NCBI GenBank assembly: GCA_015183035.1
Contig: JACZZP010000006.1
Location: 1,054,001-1,118,000 of the forward strand
Source: Meloidogyne chitwoodi
Taxonomy: Eukaryota; Nematoda; Chromadorea; Rhabditida; Meloidogynidae
DNA length: 64,000 bases
Reading direction: 5' to 3'
Shown: positions 1-10,481 of the stretch, piece by piece
How the letters are laid out: each line of letters opens with the position of its first letter
Numbering within the stretch: the first letter of the stretch is position 1
Notes under the pieces: generated by a model
The model's database searches: none
Told to the model about the DNA's origin: nothing
Seen by the model: the letters and a program-made list of their open reading frames with translations, nothing else
Position numbers and translations under genes: made by a program

Positions 1-1710
1 CTCAGAGCCTCTTGTTGAGCATCGACAACTTTCTGGTTCTGATTTGAAGTTGATCATCGGTGGTTATTATGAGCAAGGATATGAATATATGCTTATTGCC
101 CATCCTGACAACGCTGATCAAATTCATCGTATATTTTTAACATAAAAGGAGAAGTTTACTTTTCATTTTTAATTTAATTATTTTAAGATGCAATGAAGGC
201 TGTTGAGCAAAAAACGGAAGTCATTACTCAGGGTGTTAAGTTGACAACTGTAAAGAATGTTATGGCAAAACATCAATTTCAAACTTTGGAAAATATAATT
301 CACAAAACCAATGTGAAGATGGGCGGTCTTAATTACACCGTTATTGTACCTAGTATGCCACCTCAATCAGAGTAAGTGTTTTTACTTATTGTTAGGATTA
401 CCTTTAATATTAATTTTTTAGTTTGCATTTAATTTTCGGAAATGATACCTTAATTGTTGGTATTGGTACAAATCATCCAATGGGAGGACTTGGTATGCAA
501 GAAGCGCAACAAACTGGTGATAATATACAACAAGGAGCGCAACCAACTACTTCGGGTACAGGAAGTGATAAAAATGGAAATAGTAGTAATGACAAAAATG
601 GTAATAGTAAAAATGGTAACGGTGGAAATGGAAATAATGACACGTTACCTCGAGGAAGTGTGCCTTCTGTTGTTGGGGTGTGTTTTAAATTTAAAATTTT
701 ATAATGAACTTTATTTTAATTAAGTTTTCTGCAAATATTGGTAAAAATGGTCCTTATGAATTTGTTGGGGACTTTGTTTTCCAGGTAATCGTTTTTACTT
801 TTACGTCTTCGCAACTTTGTATTCTTAATATTTTTATATATTTTTGTTTTAGTTGGCGTATCGTGATGAGAAAGTTGGTATAATTTCAAGCATCATCGAG
901 CGTTGTGTTAAGCAGTTCAATGTAGCTAATGGATGTTATCCGTGAGTTTCTTCTATAATTTCTTAGACAAGATATATTTTTATAGAATTCGTCTCATTAT
1001 TTATCGAGATGGAAGTGGTGAAGGTTCTTTCCATAAGATTTTGAAGTATGAGGTTCCGTTGATCCATAAGGTCCTTTCCGATCTTGGGATTGCTGCGAAG
1101 CTTACTTTAATTGTTGTTAACAAGATGCAGGTTTTTTTATCTTATTTATCTTTTGTCTATATTTCTAAAATTATTTAGAATGTTCGGCTTTATGCTAAAA
1201 ACATTGATTTACGGGCCAAGTCTCCTGATCAGAATATTTTACCTGGAACTGTTGTGGATAAGGATATTGTTCACCCACTTTGGACTGAATTTTATTTGAA
1301 TTCACACCTTGCTCTTCAGGTTTTTATATTTTTTTCAAATATATTTAATTTTAGGGTACTGCGAAAACTCCTCGTTATAATTTGCTTCTGGATGAGAATA
1401 ACCTTTCAATGGACACTCTCCAAGCTATGACACATAGCTTATGCTTTGGACATCAAATTGTGTATAGTCCAACGTCTTTGCCAACGCCTGTTATGGTGGC
1501 ATTAGAATATGTTTGTTTTTTATTTTAAATTTTAATTATTATACAAAATTATTAAAGGCCAAACGTGGTCGTAACATCTACAATTATGCCTCTTCGTCCG
1601 GATCTGGTGGTACTTTCAATGGAGCTAATTCCTATGATCTCAATTTTATTAATGATCGTCTTACTTTCAAGGGAAGTACTTTCTTAAGAAATATGCGAGT
1701 CAATGCTTAG
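1..1710 (+). CDS. Argonaute (worm-type, slicer-dead), 3' part
   Basis: This is the 3' portion of an Argonaute gene; the N, PAZ and most MID exons lie before the window. It encodes the PIWI domain over about eight short exons and ends at TAG 1708-1710. The motifs VKMGGLNY, GTNHP, YRDGSGEG and FGHQIVYSPTSLPTP mark the RNase-H-like fold. Of the catalytic tetrad, the first Asp is replaced: VGIGTNHP stands where slicing enzymes have a G-x-DVTHP-like motif. The Asp of YRDG is kept, and the final His position (after LPTPVMVA) is not His. A slicer-dead PIWI is typical of worm secondary Argonautes, so the expected role is binding secondary small RNAs rather than cutting. A Gly/Asn/Ser-rich insert follows GTNHP. 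The sequence is nearly identical to the complete paralogue at 10482-15573. Confidence 0.88.
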
Positions 1711-2191
1711 GTTAAAAATATTTTTGATTATTTAGATTATCTTTTTTTCTTTTAAATTTAAAAAGTTATGATTTTATGATTTGTTTTTCCTTTATGAAAA
1801 TTATATACCAAAATATATTATTATTTTATTGTAAATCTGATATTTTAATTCATTGGTCTTTTCTTTACCTCCCGCAAGAATATTTTCAATGTTTTGTTAT
1901 ATTATAATATTGTTATTTATTGTTTCCATCATTTGTTAAATTATTTTTCAATATTTTATAAAAATTTTTGATTTAAAATATATTTTTATAGTAGGTTGTA
2001 TTGTTTATTTTCTAGAAATTCCCTTGAGTGAAATTCTTAATTAGATTTTGTTCATTATTTTTTTCCTATCAGAGATACAGTCAGAGTCTCGAGGGACTAT
2101 TTTTTGAATATCTTACCTTTTTAATTTATCTTTAATTAAAATCACTTCAATATTAGATTCTTTGCTTTATCTTTTTACATATTAAATTAAA
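1711..2191. other. AT-rich spacer
   Basis: This is the 3' flank of the Argonaute copy and the upstream region of the bHLH gene. I see no coding signal or structured repeat in it. Confidence 0.5.
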
Positions 2192-2517
2192 ATGAAAAAA
2201 GAAAAACTAATTATTATTCAAAAGCAACGTTATTACAAATTAAAAAAAAGTGGAGATTCTATCGTTTTAAAACAAACTTTCCAAAAGGCAAGAATATAAA
2301 AATTAAAAAAACTAAAAACTTTAAATAATAGCTTCGTCTGTTAGTACCATGTTATCCATTAGAGCGTCGTGTAAGTAAATTAGAAATTCTACGAGCAGCC
2401 ATTCGTTACATTTCCATACTTGAATATTGTCTCGAACTACGCTCAAAACCAATAGGATGTAAACTTTATTTTCCATTAAATGTGGAATATTGTTTCTACT
2501 TACCTAATTTATTTTAA
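2192..2517 (+). CDS. Small bHLH transcription factor-like protein
   Basis: Two exons, 2192-2287 and 2332-2517, give a protein of about 93 residues. Exon 1 carries a short basic stretch and helix 1 ends at the junction (TFQK then LRLLVP). Exon 2 holds the loop and helix 2, with the diagnostic pattern RRVSKLEILRAAIRYI followed by SILEYCLEL. In the bHLH family helix 1 and helix 2 dimerise and the basic region contacts E-boxes. Here the basic region (QKQRYYKLKKSGDS) lacks the usual ERxR core, so DNA binding is doubtful and a dominant-inhibitor role is possible. The intron runs 2288-2331 and uses a GC donor (gcaag) with an AG acceptor, which is unusual; the two reading frames join in phase across it. 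The start is the first in-frame ATG. The function is inferred from the fold only. Confidence 0.6.
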
Positions 2518-3122
2518 TTTATTTTAACAGAGTGATTATTGTAATAATAAGAATTCTGTTTGATAAAAGGACATTGGTCTAACAAGTTTATATTATCTTA
2601 CTAATTGAAAGAATTTGAACTAAATAATATGAAGATAATTTGGGAATATTTGTAACAAATTTCTACATAAATATAATAATTTAAGGTTTACAGCATGAAA
2701 ATTTTATCAAAATATAAATCATTTTCCAGTTTATTTTTTATTTTAGGTATTTCTAATATTTGAAATAAAATTATTTAAAATTTATTTTATAATTATATTT
2801 ATGTATTTTCATATTTTTATCCGATAAAATAATTATTTTCAAGTATTCTTTAATAAGTAAATTGTTTAGTCCTAATCCATTGAATCGGAGAGGATTTAAT
2901 CAAAAAGGTCATCAATATTATAATTATATCTATTGCACAAAAGTGTTGGTCACGGAAAGTAAATGATCTTATAAATTAAATGAAAATTTAAAAAAATAAG
3001 AGTGGTGGCGTTAAATAAAATTGTGAAAAAATATCTATTTGTTTTAATTTTCCCTCATTTTTTAAAAATAATTTAAAAAAAGAAATTAGTTAATTAATAT
3101 AATTATTTATTTTAATTTTTAT
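2518..3122. other. AT-rich spacer
   Basis: About 600 bp between the bHLH gene and the prolyl oligopeptidase. No gene, RNA or repeat is recognised. Confidence 0.5.
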
Positions 3123-6100
3123 ATGAATAATTTATTCGAATTTTTATATTTTTCTATTTTTATTATTTTACTTGTCAATAATACTGTTGAAACAAATGAA
3201 AAATATAAAAATATAAAGGTTTATTAATTAAAGATTAAATAATATTTTTTTAATATTTAACTAATTTTTATAAATTAGAAAAATAAATTTATATGTTTTT
3301 CTTTGAAATGTTTGGGAAAAGAGATCCTAGTTGGATTGAGAAAAAATCTTTAGAAAGTTGTTCCAATTAATTATTTCATTTAAATAAATTAATTAAATTA
3401 ATAAAAAATAATAATAAATAAATTAAAATATTCAAAAAAAAAACAGAATTTTTGGCCACTAACAAGTTCCTACAAAAATAATATTTTATTAAATGTTAAT
3501 AGTAAAATAAATGAAATTGAAAAACCAGAAAAGTTAAAAACACAAAAGGACAGATATAGTAAAAATTCAAAAGTTATTGATTACACTAAAACTTATTGGT
3601 AAGAAAATTAATTATTTTTTTAATAAAAATAATAAAATAAATTATATTTTATATTTTTATTTAAAACTTGAAAGAAAAAAAGTTTATTAGAATTTTTTAT
3701 TTAAATATTATTGAAAAGAATATTTTAAATAAACTAACAAAATTAAATAAAAATAAAAAATTAATTTAAGTGAATCATTTAATATTGATATACATCCAGA
3801 TGAATATCCAAAACCTAAACGTAATGATTCAATTATTGAAAATATTTGTGGAATTAAAGTGAAAATATATTTAAAAATATATATTTTTTTAATTTTTATT
3901 TTAAGGTTCATGATCCTTATCGTTGGATGGAAAATTTACAATTAGAAGAAACACAAAAATTTGTTTATGAATTAAATAATCAATCACGTCCTTTTTTAAA
4001 TAAAGCTTTCTTTCGAGATAAATTTAAACAAAAGTTAGTTATTATTTTTCAAGAAAATTTATTAAATTATTAAATAAATATATTAATAAATTATTTTAAT
4101 TTTGAATAGTAAATAATTTATTTAAAATTAAATTAATTTAATAATTATTTAAATTTTAAAAAATAATAGGTTAATTAAATTATTTGATCAAAAATCATAT
4201 GGATGCATTTCAAAGCATGGAGATTATTATTATTATGCATTTAGTGAAGGAAATCAAAAACAAAGGTTTAAAATAAAATTAAAAATAAATATTTTTAATT
4301 TTTTTAAAGTTCAATTTATCGCCAGAAAAGTTTAAATGATCAAAAACAAATTTTTCTTGATCCAAATAAATTTTCTTCTGATGGAACTATAGCTATTTCA
4401 CAAACTTTTTTTAGTAGAGATGGTTCTGTTATGGCTTATACTATTTCTGAAAAAGGAAGTGATATTACAACAATTTATGTAAAATATTTTAAAATATAAA
4501 TATTAAATTAATTTATTTATTTTTTAAGTTTCGTGATGTAAATGGTCATGATTTGCCAGATAAAATTCCAAAAATAAAACAAGGTTCTATTTCATGGATG
4601 CCAAATAATAAAGGAATTTTTTATTCTGTATGTTAAATAAAAAATAAATAAACAAATGTTTAATTTTAAAGAAATATGTACAAACAAAAAAATCAGAAAA
4701 TGAATCAATAATTATAAAAGATCAATTTCATACATTATTTTATCATCAATTAGGCTCTAGAACAAATCATGATATTCTTATTGCTGATTTTAGAGAACTT
4801 GATGATCCAAATCTTAATATGTTAAATTAAAATTGAATTAAAATAAATAATTATAAATTATTTTTTTTTAATTTCAGTGTTGGTTCTGTTTCACGCGATG
4901 GAAGATTTCTTTTTGTTTATGTTTATGACAGAGGTAATAAATATTTTTAATATTTAATTAATTAAAAAAGATAATGCAAATACAATTTATTATTTGGATT
5001 TAAATTCTGTTAATTATAAAATTAATCGTCGACCACCTCTTACACTTTTAATCCATGATACACGAGCATTCTTTATTGTTTGAATTTTAAATTTATAAAA
5101 AACAAAAATTAAATTTTCTCTTATTTTAAAAGGATAAATTTACAAATATTTTTTTTTTATTTGAAAAACAATAAAATTTATAAATATTAAAAAAAATTAA
5201 TTTTCATTAATTTAATTAAAGATTCTTGATTATGATCATGAAACAGAATCTGCCTTAGGTATATTTAAATAAATTATTTTTTAATTAATTAATTTAATAA
5301 ATATTTTTAGTCCTAACAGACCATTCAGCACCAAATAGAAAATTAATAAGAATAAAAATATCTACAGCAATGCTTGGTTGTGCCCATTGGGAAACTTTAA
5401 TTGCTGAAGATCCAAAAAGAGCTTTAGAATCTGTTATTCCAGTAGCTGGTGATAAATTAATGGTTATATATATTGAAGATGTTAAAGTATATTATATTAT
5501 ATTTTAATTATTTATTTTTTAAATTAAAAGACATTTCTTTATGTTCATTGTTATAAAACAGGAAAACTTTTATATAAGTATTTTAATATTTATTTTAAAA
5601 ATATATAAATTTATTTAAAAAAAAAGGATTCCTCTTGGTATTGGAACTGTTAGTCAATGTTATGGTGATAGAGAAGATACTGAAACATTTTTTAGTTTTA
5701 ATTCATTTCTTGAAGCACCAACAATTTATAGAGCTGATTTTTCTTTAGTAGCCAAAACATCACTTCTTCAATTAGAACAAGTAAATAAATTAAATAATTA
5801 TTTTTTTTAAATTATTTTTTAAATAATAGATTAGTCACAGAAATGAATATAATGGAATTAATGTTACTGGACTTGAAGTAAAACAAGAATTTTACAAAAG
5901 CAAAGATGGAACTAAAGTTATTATTATTTTTTAAATTTAAATATTTATTAAATATTTAGATTCCAATATTTATAATTTCAAGAAAAGATATGAAAAAGAA
6001 TGGACAAAATCCTACATTATTATATGGATATGGTGGTTTTAAGTTTGTTTTTTTTAATTTATTGTTTTAAAAATAAATATAAATATTAAATAAATTATTT

Positions 6101-7897
6101 TATTTTATAAAATTTAACTAATTTTTATTAAAATATTTTTTTAATAAAAATTAATAAACAAAACTTTAATAATTATAATAAAAATTCTTTATTAAGCATA
6201 CCACTTTTGCCAAGTTATTCAACAAATAGAAATATTTTTGTTAAGGTTTTTTAAAAATTTATAAAAAAAACTTTTTCAAATAAAAATAAATAAAAAGCAT
6301 TTTAATGGAATTGTTGCAATAGCAAATATAAGAGGAGGAGGAGAATATGGGGAATATTGGCATGAATGTGGGGCTAGAGAAAATAAACAAAATGTTTTTG
6401 ATGATTTTATATTTGCAGCAGAATATTTAATAAAAAATAAATTTACTAGTCCAAAAAAGTTAGCAATACAAGGAGGATCAAATGGTGGTCTTTTAGTTGC
6501 TGCTTGTTCACATCAAAGACCTGAACTTTTTGGAGCAGTTATTAACCAAGTTGGGTTAGTAATAAATACATAATTATTTAAATTATTATTATTAATTATT
6601 TTAGTGTAATGGATATGCTTCGTTTTCATAAATTTACAGTTGGAAGTTTTTGGATTAGCGAATATGGTGATCCTGAAAAATCTAATGAATTTGAATATAT
6701 TTATAGGTTTATTTATTTAATATATTATAATTTATTTATTTATTATTTTTTAGATATTCACCTCTTCATAATATTCGTCTACCTCGTGGAGTTCAATGGC
6801 CATCAACTCTTTTAATGTAAAAAATTATATTTTTTAAAAATATATTTAGAAAAATAATTCTTCTTAAATTAAAATAAAGAATATTAAATTTTGGAAAAGT
6901 ATTTAATACAGGGCTGCCATCGACAAAAATCAAAATAAAAGTACAAAAAAGTTTATTTATAAGTACATAGGGTACAAAATTTTCCAAATGGAAGTACGCT
7001 CCAGATTTTATTTAAAATTTTTTTTGTTCAAATTTATATTTTTTCCCAGATTAACGGTTTACAGGATTTTTAGAGATCCTTATATCCAATTAAGAGTTGG
7101 ATTTTCGGGATGAGTAAATTTTAAAAATTTCAGGTAATTTACAGCGCCGCAGGCGAAAATTTTTTAAATTAATTGCCCTCTAGTTGCCAAAACTTCACCC
7201 TTTTTTAACGCCGCAGACAAAAATTTTAAATTATTCAGAACTACAAGTTAAATAGTAGAGAAAAAAAGAAATATTTACATTTTGCCAATCTAATTTTTAT
7301 TAATTTCGCAAAAATTTAAATTTTTATTCAAAATATCGATTTGGAAGTACGTACTTAGATTTAAGTACATTTTCAATTTTGTAAGTACACTGGTCGATTT
7401 GGAAGTATTGTACTTCCATTTTAAGTACGAATGACAGCCTGATTTAATAGAAGATGGTTAATTAATATAAGAAATTGTACCCGTGACAATTTTAATTTTT
7501 TATGCTAAATTTTAGTCAAAAAATGACAAAAATAATTTTCTAATTTATTTAATTAATTAAAAATTAATTTAAAATTACTCAAAACTTTAAAAACTAAAAT
7601 TTAAGCACAGCAGATCATGATGACCGTGTAGTCCCTAGTCATACACTTAAATATGCAGCACAGCTTTATCATTACTTAAAAAGGCCTGAAATAAAATTAA
7701 TTCAACGTAATCCTGTTTTAGTTAATATAGAAACAAATACTGGACATGGAGCTGGTAAACCAAGAGATAAAATTGTTTTTATTATTTTTAAAAAATAAAT
7801 AAATAAATAAATAATATTTTTTAAGATTGAGGAATTAGTGGATATTATGAGTTTTTTACAAAGAATACTTAAACTTAAATGGTCAGATGATGAATAA
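3123..7897 (+). CDS. Prolyl oligopeptidase (S9A), probably secreted
   Basis: A multi-exon serine peptidase that cleaves after proline in short peptides. The beta-propeller region runs from [10 protein letters not shown] and [10 protein letters not shown] through the middle exons. The alpha/beta-hydrolase domain follows, with the nucleophile in GGSNGG (6474-6492), the Asp in ADHDDRVVP (7611-7634) and the His in TGHGAGKP (7740-7764). [14 protein letters not shown] is also characteristic. The stop is TAA 7895-7897. The proposed start at 3123 opens an exon encoding a hydrophobic signal-like leader ([12 protein letters not shown]), followed by one or two exons of low-complexity sequence before the conserved domain. 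The family is normally cytosolic, so this leader is notable, but its exons (3123-3221 and roughly 3440-3602) are less certain than the catalytic part. A large intron (about 6820-7600) carries a hAT-like MITE. Confidence 0.85.
6909..7441. mobile_element. hAT-like MITE in prolyl oligopeptidase intron
   Basis: A 533-bp non-coding element with related inverted ends: it starts CAGGGCTGCCAT and ends ATGACAGCCTG. It is flanked by the 8-bp direct repeat ATTTAATA (6901-6908 and 7442-7449). An 8-bp duplication and CAG-type ends fit hAT elements. The interior repeats GTACTT/AAGTAC-type words. It lies wholly inside an intron. Confidence 0.7.
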
Positions 7898-8137
7898 AAA
7901 TTAATAAATATAAAAATAACTTTTAATTTACTTTTTTTTTAATTTAATTAAATAACAATATACCTACATATTAATAAAAATAATATAATTTATGTCATTT
8001 ATTTACTAATTTAAAATAAAAGAATATCAGAAATGAAAATGTAAATAAATAAATTAACTAAAGAGAATTTTTGGGCTAAAAAGATGTTTAAAAAAATTAA
8101 ATAATATTTAATAATTAAACAATTTTCATTTAAAAAA
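7898..8137. other. Spacer between convergent genes
   Basis: AT-rich DNA between the 3' ends of the peptidase gene and the small minus-strand gene. Nothing is recognised. Confidence 0.4.
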
Positions 8138-8895
8138 TCACATAATAATGCAACATTCACTTTTCTTTTTTTCATTTTTTAACGAATCTTTCTTTAATTT
8201 TTCTTTATTTTTTAATTGAATTTCACACATTCTACGTTCATCACAAATATTAATTTTATTATCTTTTCTATTTTCTCTGTCAAGCATATTTTGTGCCCTT
8301 TGAAGAAAAATATTATCCTCTATTTTTGAAATGTAGTATTTAGGTAACTCTTTTTCATAGTTATCAATATATGTCTTAAAAATATTATATAAAATTTTTC
8401 AGAATAAAAAAAATTAATAAAATTAAAATCTTAATCAAAAAAATTTTTTTTTAATTTTCAAATGTTGTAAAAATAATTTATAAAATATTTTACTTTTTCC
8501 AATTGTTTTGCTCTATGATCAATTCCATCATACTCCTATATTTTAATTTAATTTTAATATAAAATAGACTTTTATAATAATCCTAATTCTGGGTCAAATT
8601 CTAATTTAAATAATGAAAATTTTAAGTATTTGGTTGATATTTAATTTAATTTAAATTTAATTATATTTATTTATAATTGTTAAAATTTATATTAAGCTTT
8701 TATTTAATATTTTTTAAATACCGAAAAGTTCGATGTTCGATTTGAACCATTACTACTATATTCATAATCAGCCTCATAACTATCCAGGTCAGATTCATTA
8801 CCTTCATCAATTTTCTCAAGCTCTGAAGGACGGGAATTTACTGAGAAAACCAGAAAAGTTGTTGTAATAAATAAAACAGTCATTTGAAATTTCAT
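8138..8895 (-). CDS. Small acidic/basic protein with leader and CaaX-like end
   Basis: I do not recognise the family. The first exon (8895 down to about 8722) encodes a hydrophobic leader (MTVLFITTTFLVFSV), then an acidic Ser/Glu/Tyr-rich stretch with potential N-glycosylation sites (NGSNRTSNFS). A short exon near 8495-8540 gives EYDGIDHRAKQLEK. The last exon (about 8376-8138) gives a charged helical segment that becomes Lys-rich and ends ECCIIM. The C-terminal CIIM matches a prenylation CaaX box preceded by a basic patch, which conflicts with secretion through the leader. The region could be two genes, or the exon joining may be wrong. A further tiny exon near 8570-8640 is possible. Confidence 0.45.
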
Positions 8896-10481
8896 TTTTT
8901 AATTACTAGTTATTTTTACTAAAAATGTTTTTAATTTTTAAAATAAAAAACCAATTAAAAGGAATATATTTAATTATAAACTGAAAAAATAACCAAATAT
9001 AAATATTAAAAATAATAAAAATGATTTTTATATAAAATCCTATAATTCTTGTCTCAAAATGTCATTTCCGTTTGTTAATTGTCAAAAATTAATGAGTAAA
9101 AATTATATAAATTATTAAAAATTAAATTTAATTATTTAATTTTTTTAATTATTTTTTAAAGACATGAGCGAGTTTTTTTTAAGAAACATATAGGTAAATG
9201 GAAAATAATAAATAATAATTCATTTGGGCTTTAATCAAATAAAGTATATCCACAACGTTTTTTTTATTAATAATTCACGTGAATATGAAGCGGCAAAAAA
9301 TACAAAGGAATATGTAAAGCAAGTGCATATATGTATAATGTGTTTTAGATATATAAACAAAAAAATGTGTCTTGTATTTAAAACATATAAAAATATCCTC
9401 TACCTACAAATTCAAAAAAGGAGCAGGATCCTCAAGTAAATTGGAATAGATTGTGAGGAAGGATGACTATGGAACAGCCTCACTCAAAGTAACCCCAAGG
9501 TTTCGGCCTTCTGAAACATTTTATCGGTTTTTGGCCTACGTACAAATTTGTCGTCTGATTGTGAGATTTGTCCGATTTTAGCTTATCTTAGTTACCATTT
9601 TTCGTTTACCAATCTGTTATTTTACCATTTTATATAGAAGGCAAATTAACTGCCTTAGCGCCGTTCCGAAGATTCGGAGTGCCCGGGTGTTTTTGATTTC
9701 TTTTTTATTTCATAATTGATTCGAACATTTCTTTTATTAATTGAATATGCGAATTAGGATTATTTTTACCAATTGGAAGATCAGATCATTCTATAAAAAG
9801 TTACAACATGATAAACGTAGAAAATCGCGATTTCCGTATTTTTAGACTTAACTTTTTTGAATCAACTGATCTGATAAAGTCTAATTTAAAGAAAAGAATC
9901 CACTTTTTGCTCTTTCAAAACATAAAAACTTTTAGAAATTGTTTAAAATAAAAACGGTATTTATGCTTACTTACTCTGAATAAGCCGACTCTGAATCGAC
10001 CTTTACCGCTTTTCACGATGTTTCTGGCATTCTGCTAATTTATTTTACCATTTTTGTATGTAATTTATTATTTAAAACAATTTTTCACTGCAAATAACAT
10101 TGATTTATTGTTTTTTAGCTTTACCTGTTTATTATATTCACATCCAATATAGAGAATTGCGTAGAGTCCAAAAAACAATGTTAAAATACTCAAACTTTTC
10201 ACTAAGACCTACCTCTAAAATTCTATAAGTCAGGAAACCTTGTTCAATTTTCGAATAAGCAATTAGTGCTAACTCTTAGAATTGAGTCAATGAAACGCAA
10301 CTCCTGTGATTAGTAAATTTAAACAAAGTTATGTCCAATTGAAACTGCTGAAAAATTTATACTATTTAAGTACAACGTGTAAATTTTTGCTTATTACATT
10401 TTTTGTTTTACCGCAATTATAAAACACGTATATCAACAAATTCTTGTTTTTAGATATTTTTAACAATAATATTCCTTTACA
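8896..10481. other. Intergenic region before the complete Argonaute
   Basis: About 1.6 kb. The stretch 9420-9720 is less AT-rich than its surroundings but I recognise no gene or RNA in it. Just before the Argonaute start, a pyrimidine-rich TTTTTAG at about 10448-10454 could be a cis- or trans-splice acceptor for the mRNA. Confidence 0.4.

Noticed and set aside
1860..2110. Possible rRNA fragment (CTAGAAATTCCCTTGAGTG-like text)
   Set aside because: Only a short resemblance without flanking rRNA sequence or structure.
9224..9439. Open frame of 71 codons
   Set aside because: AT-driven composition, no domain, no splice or neighbour support.
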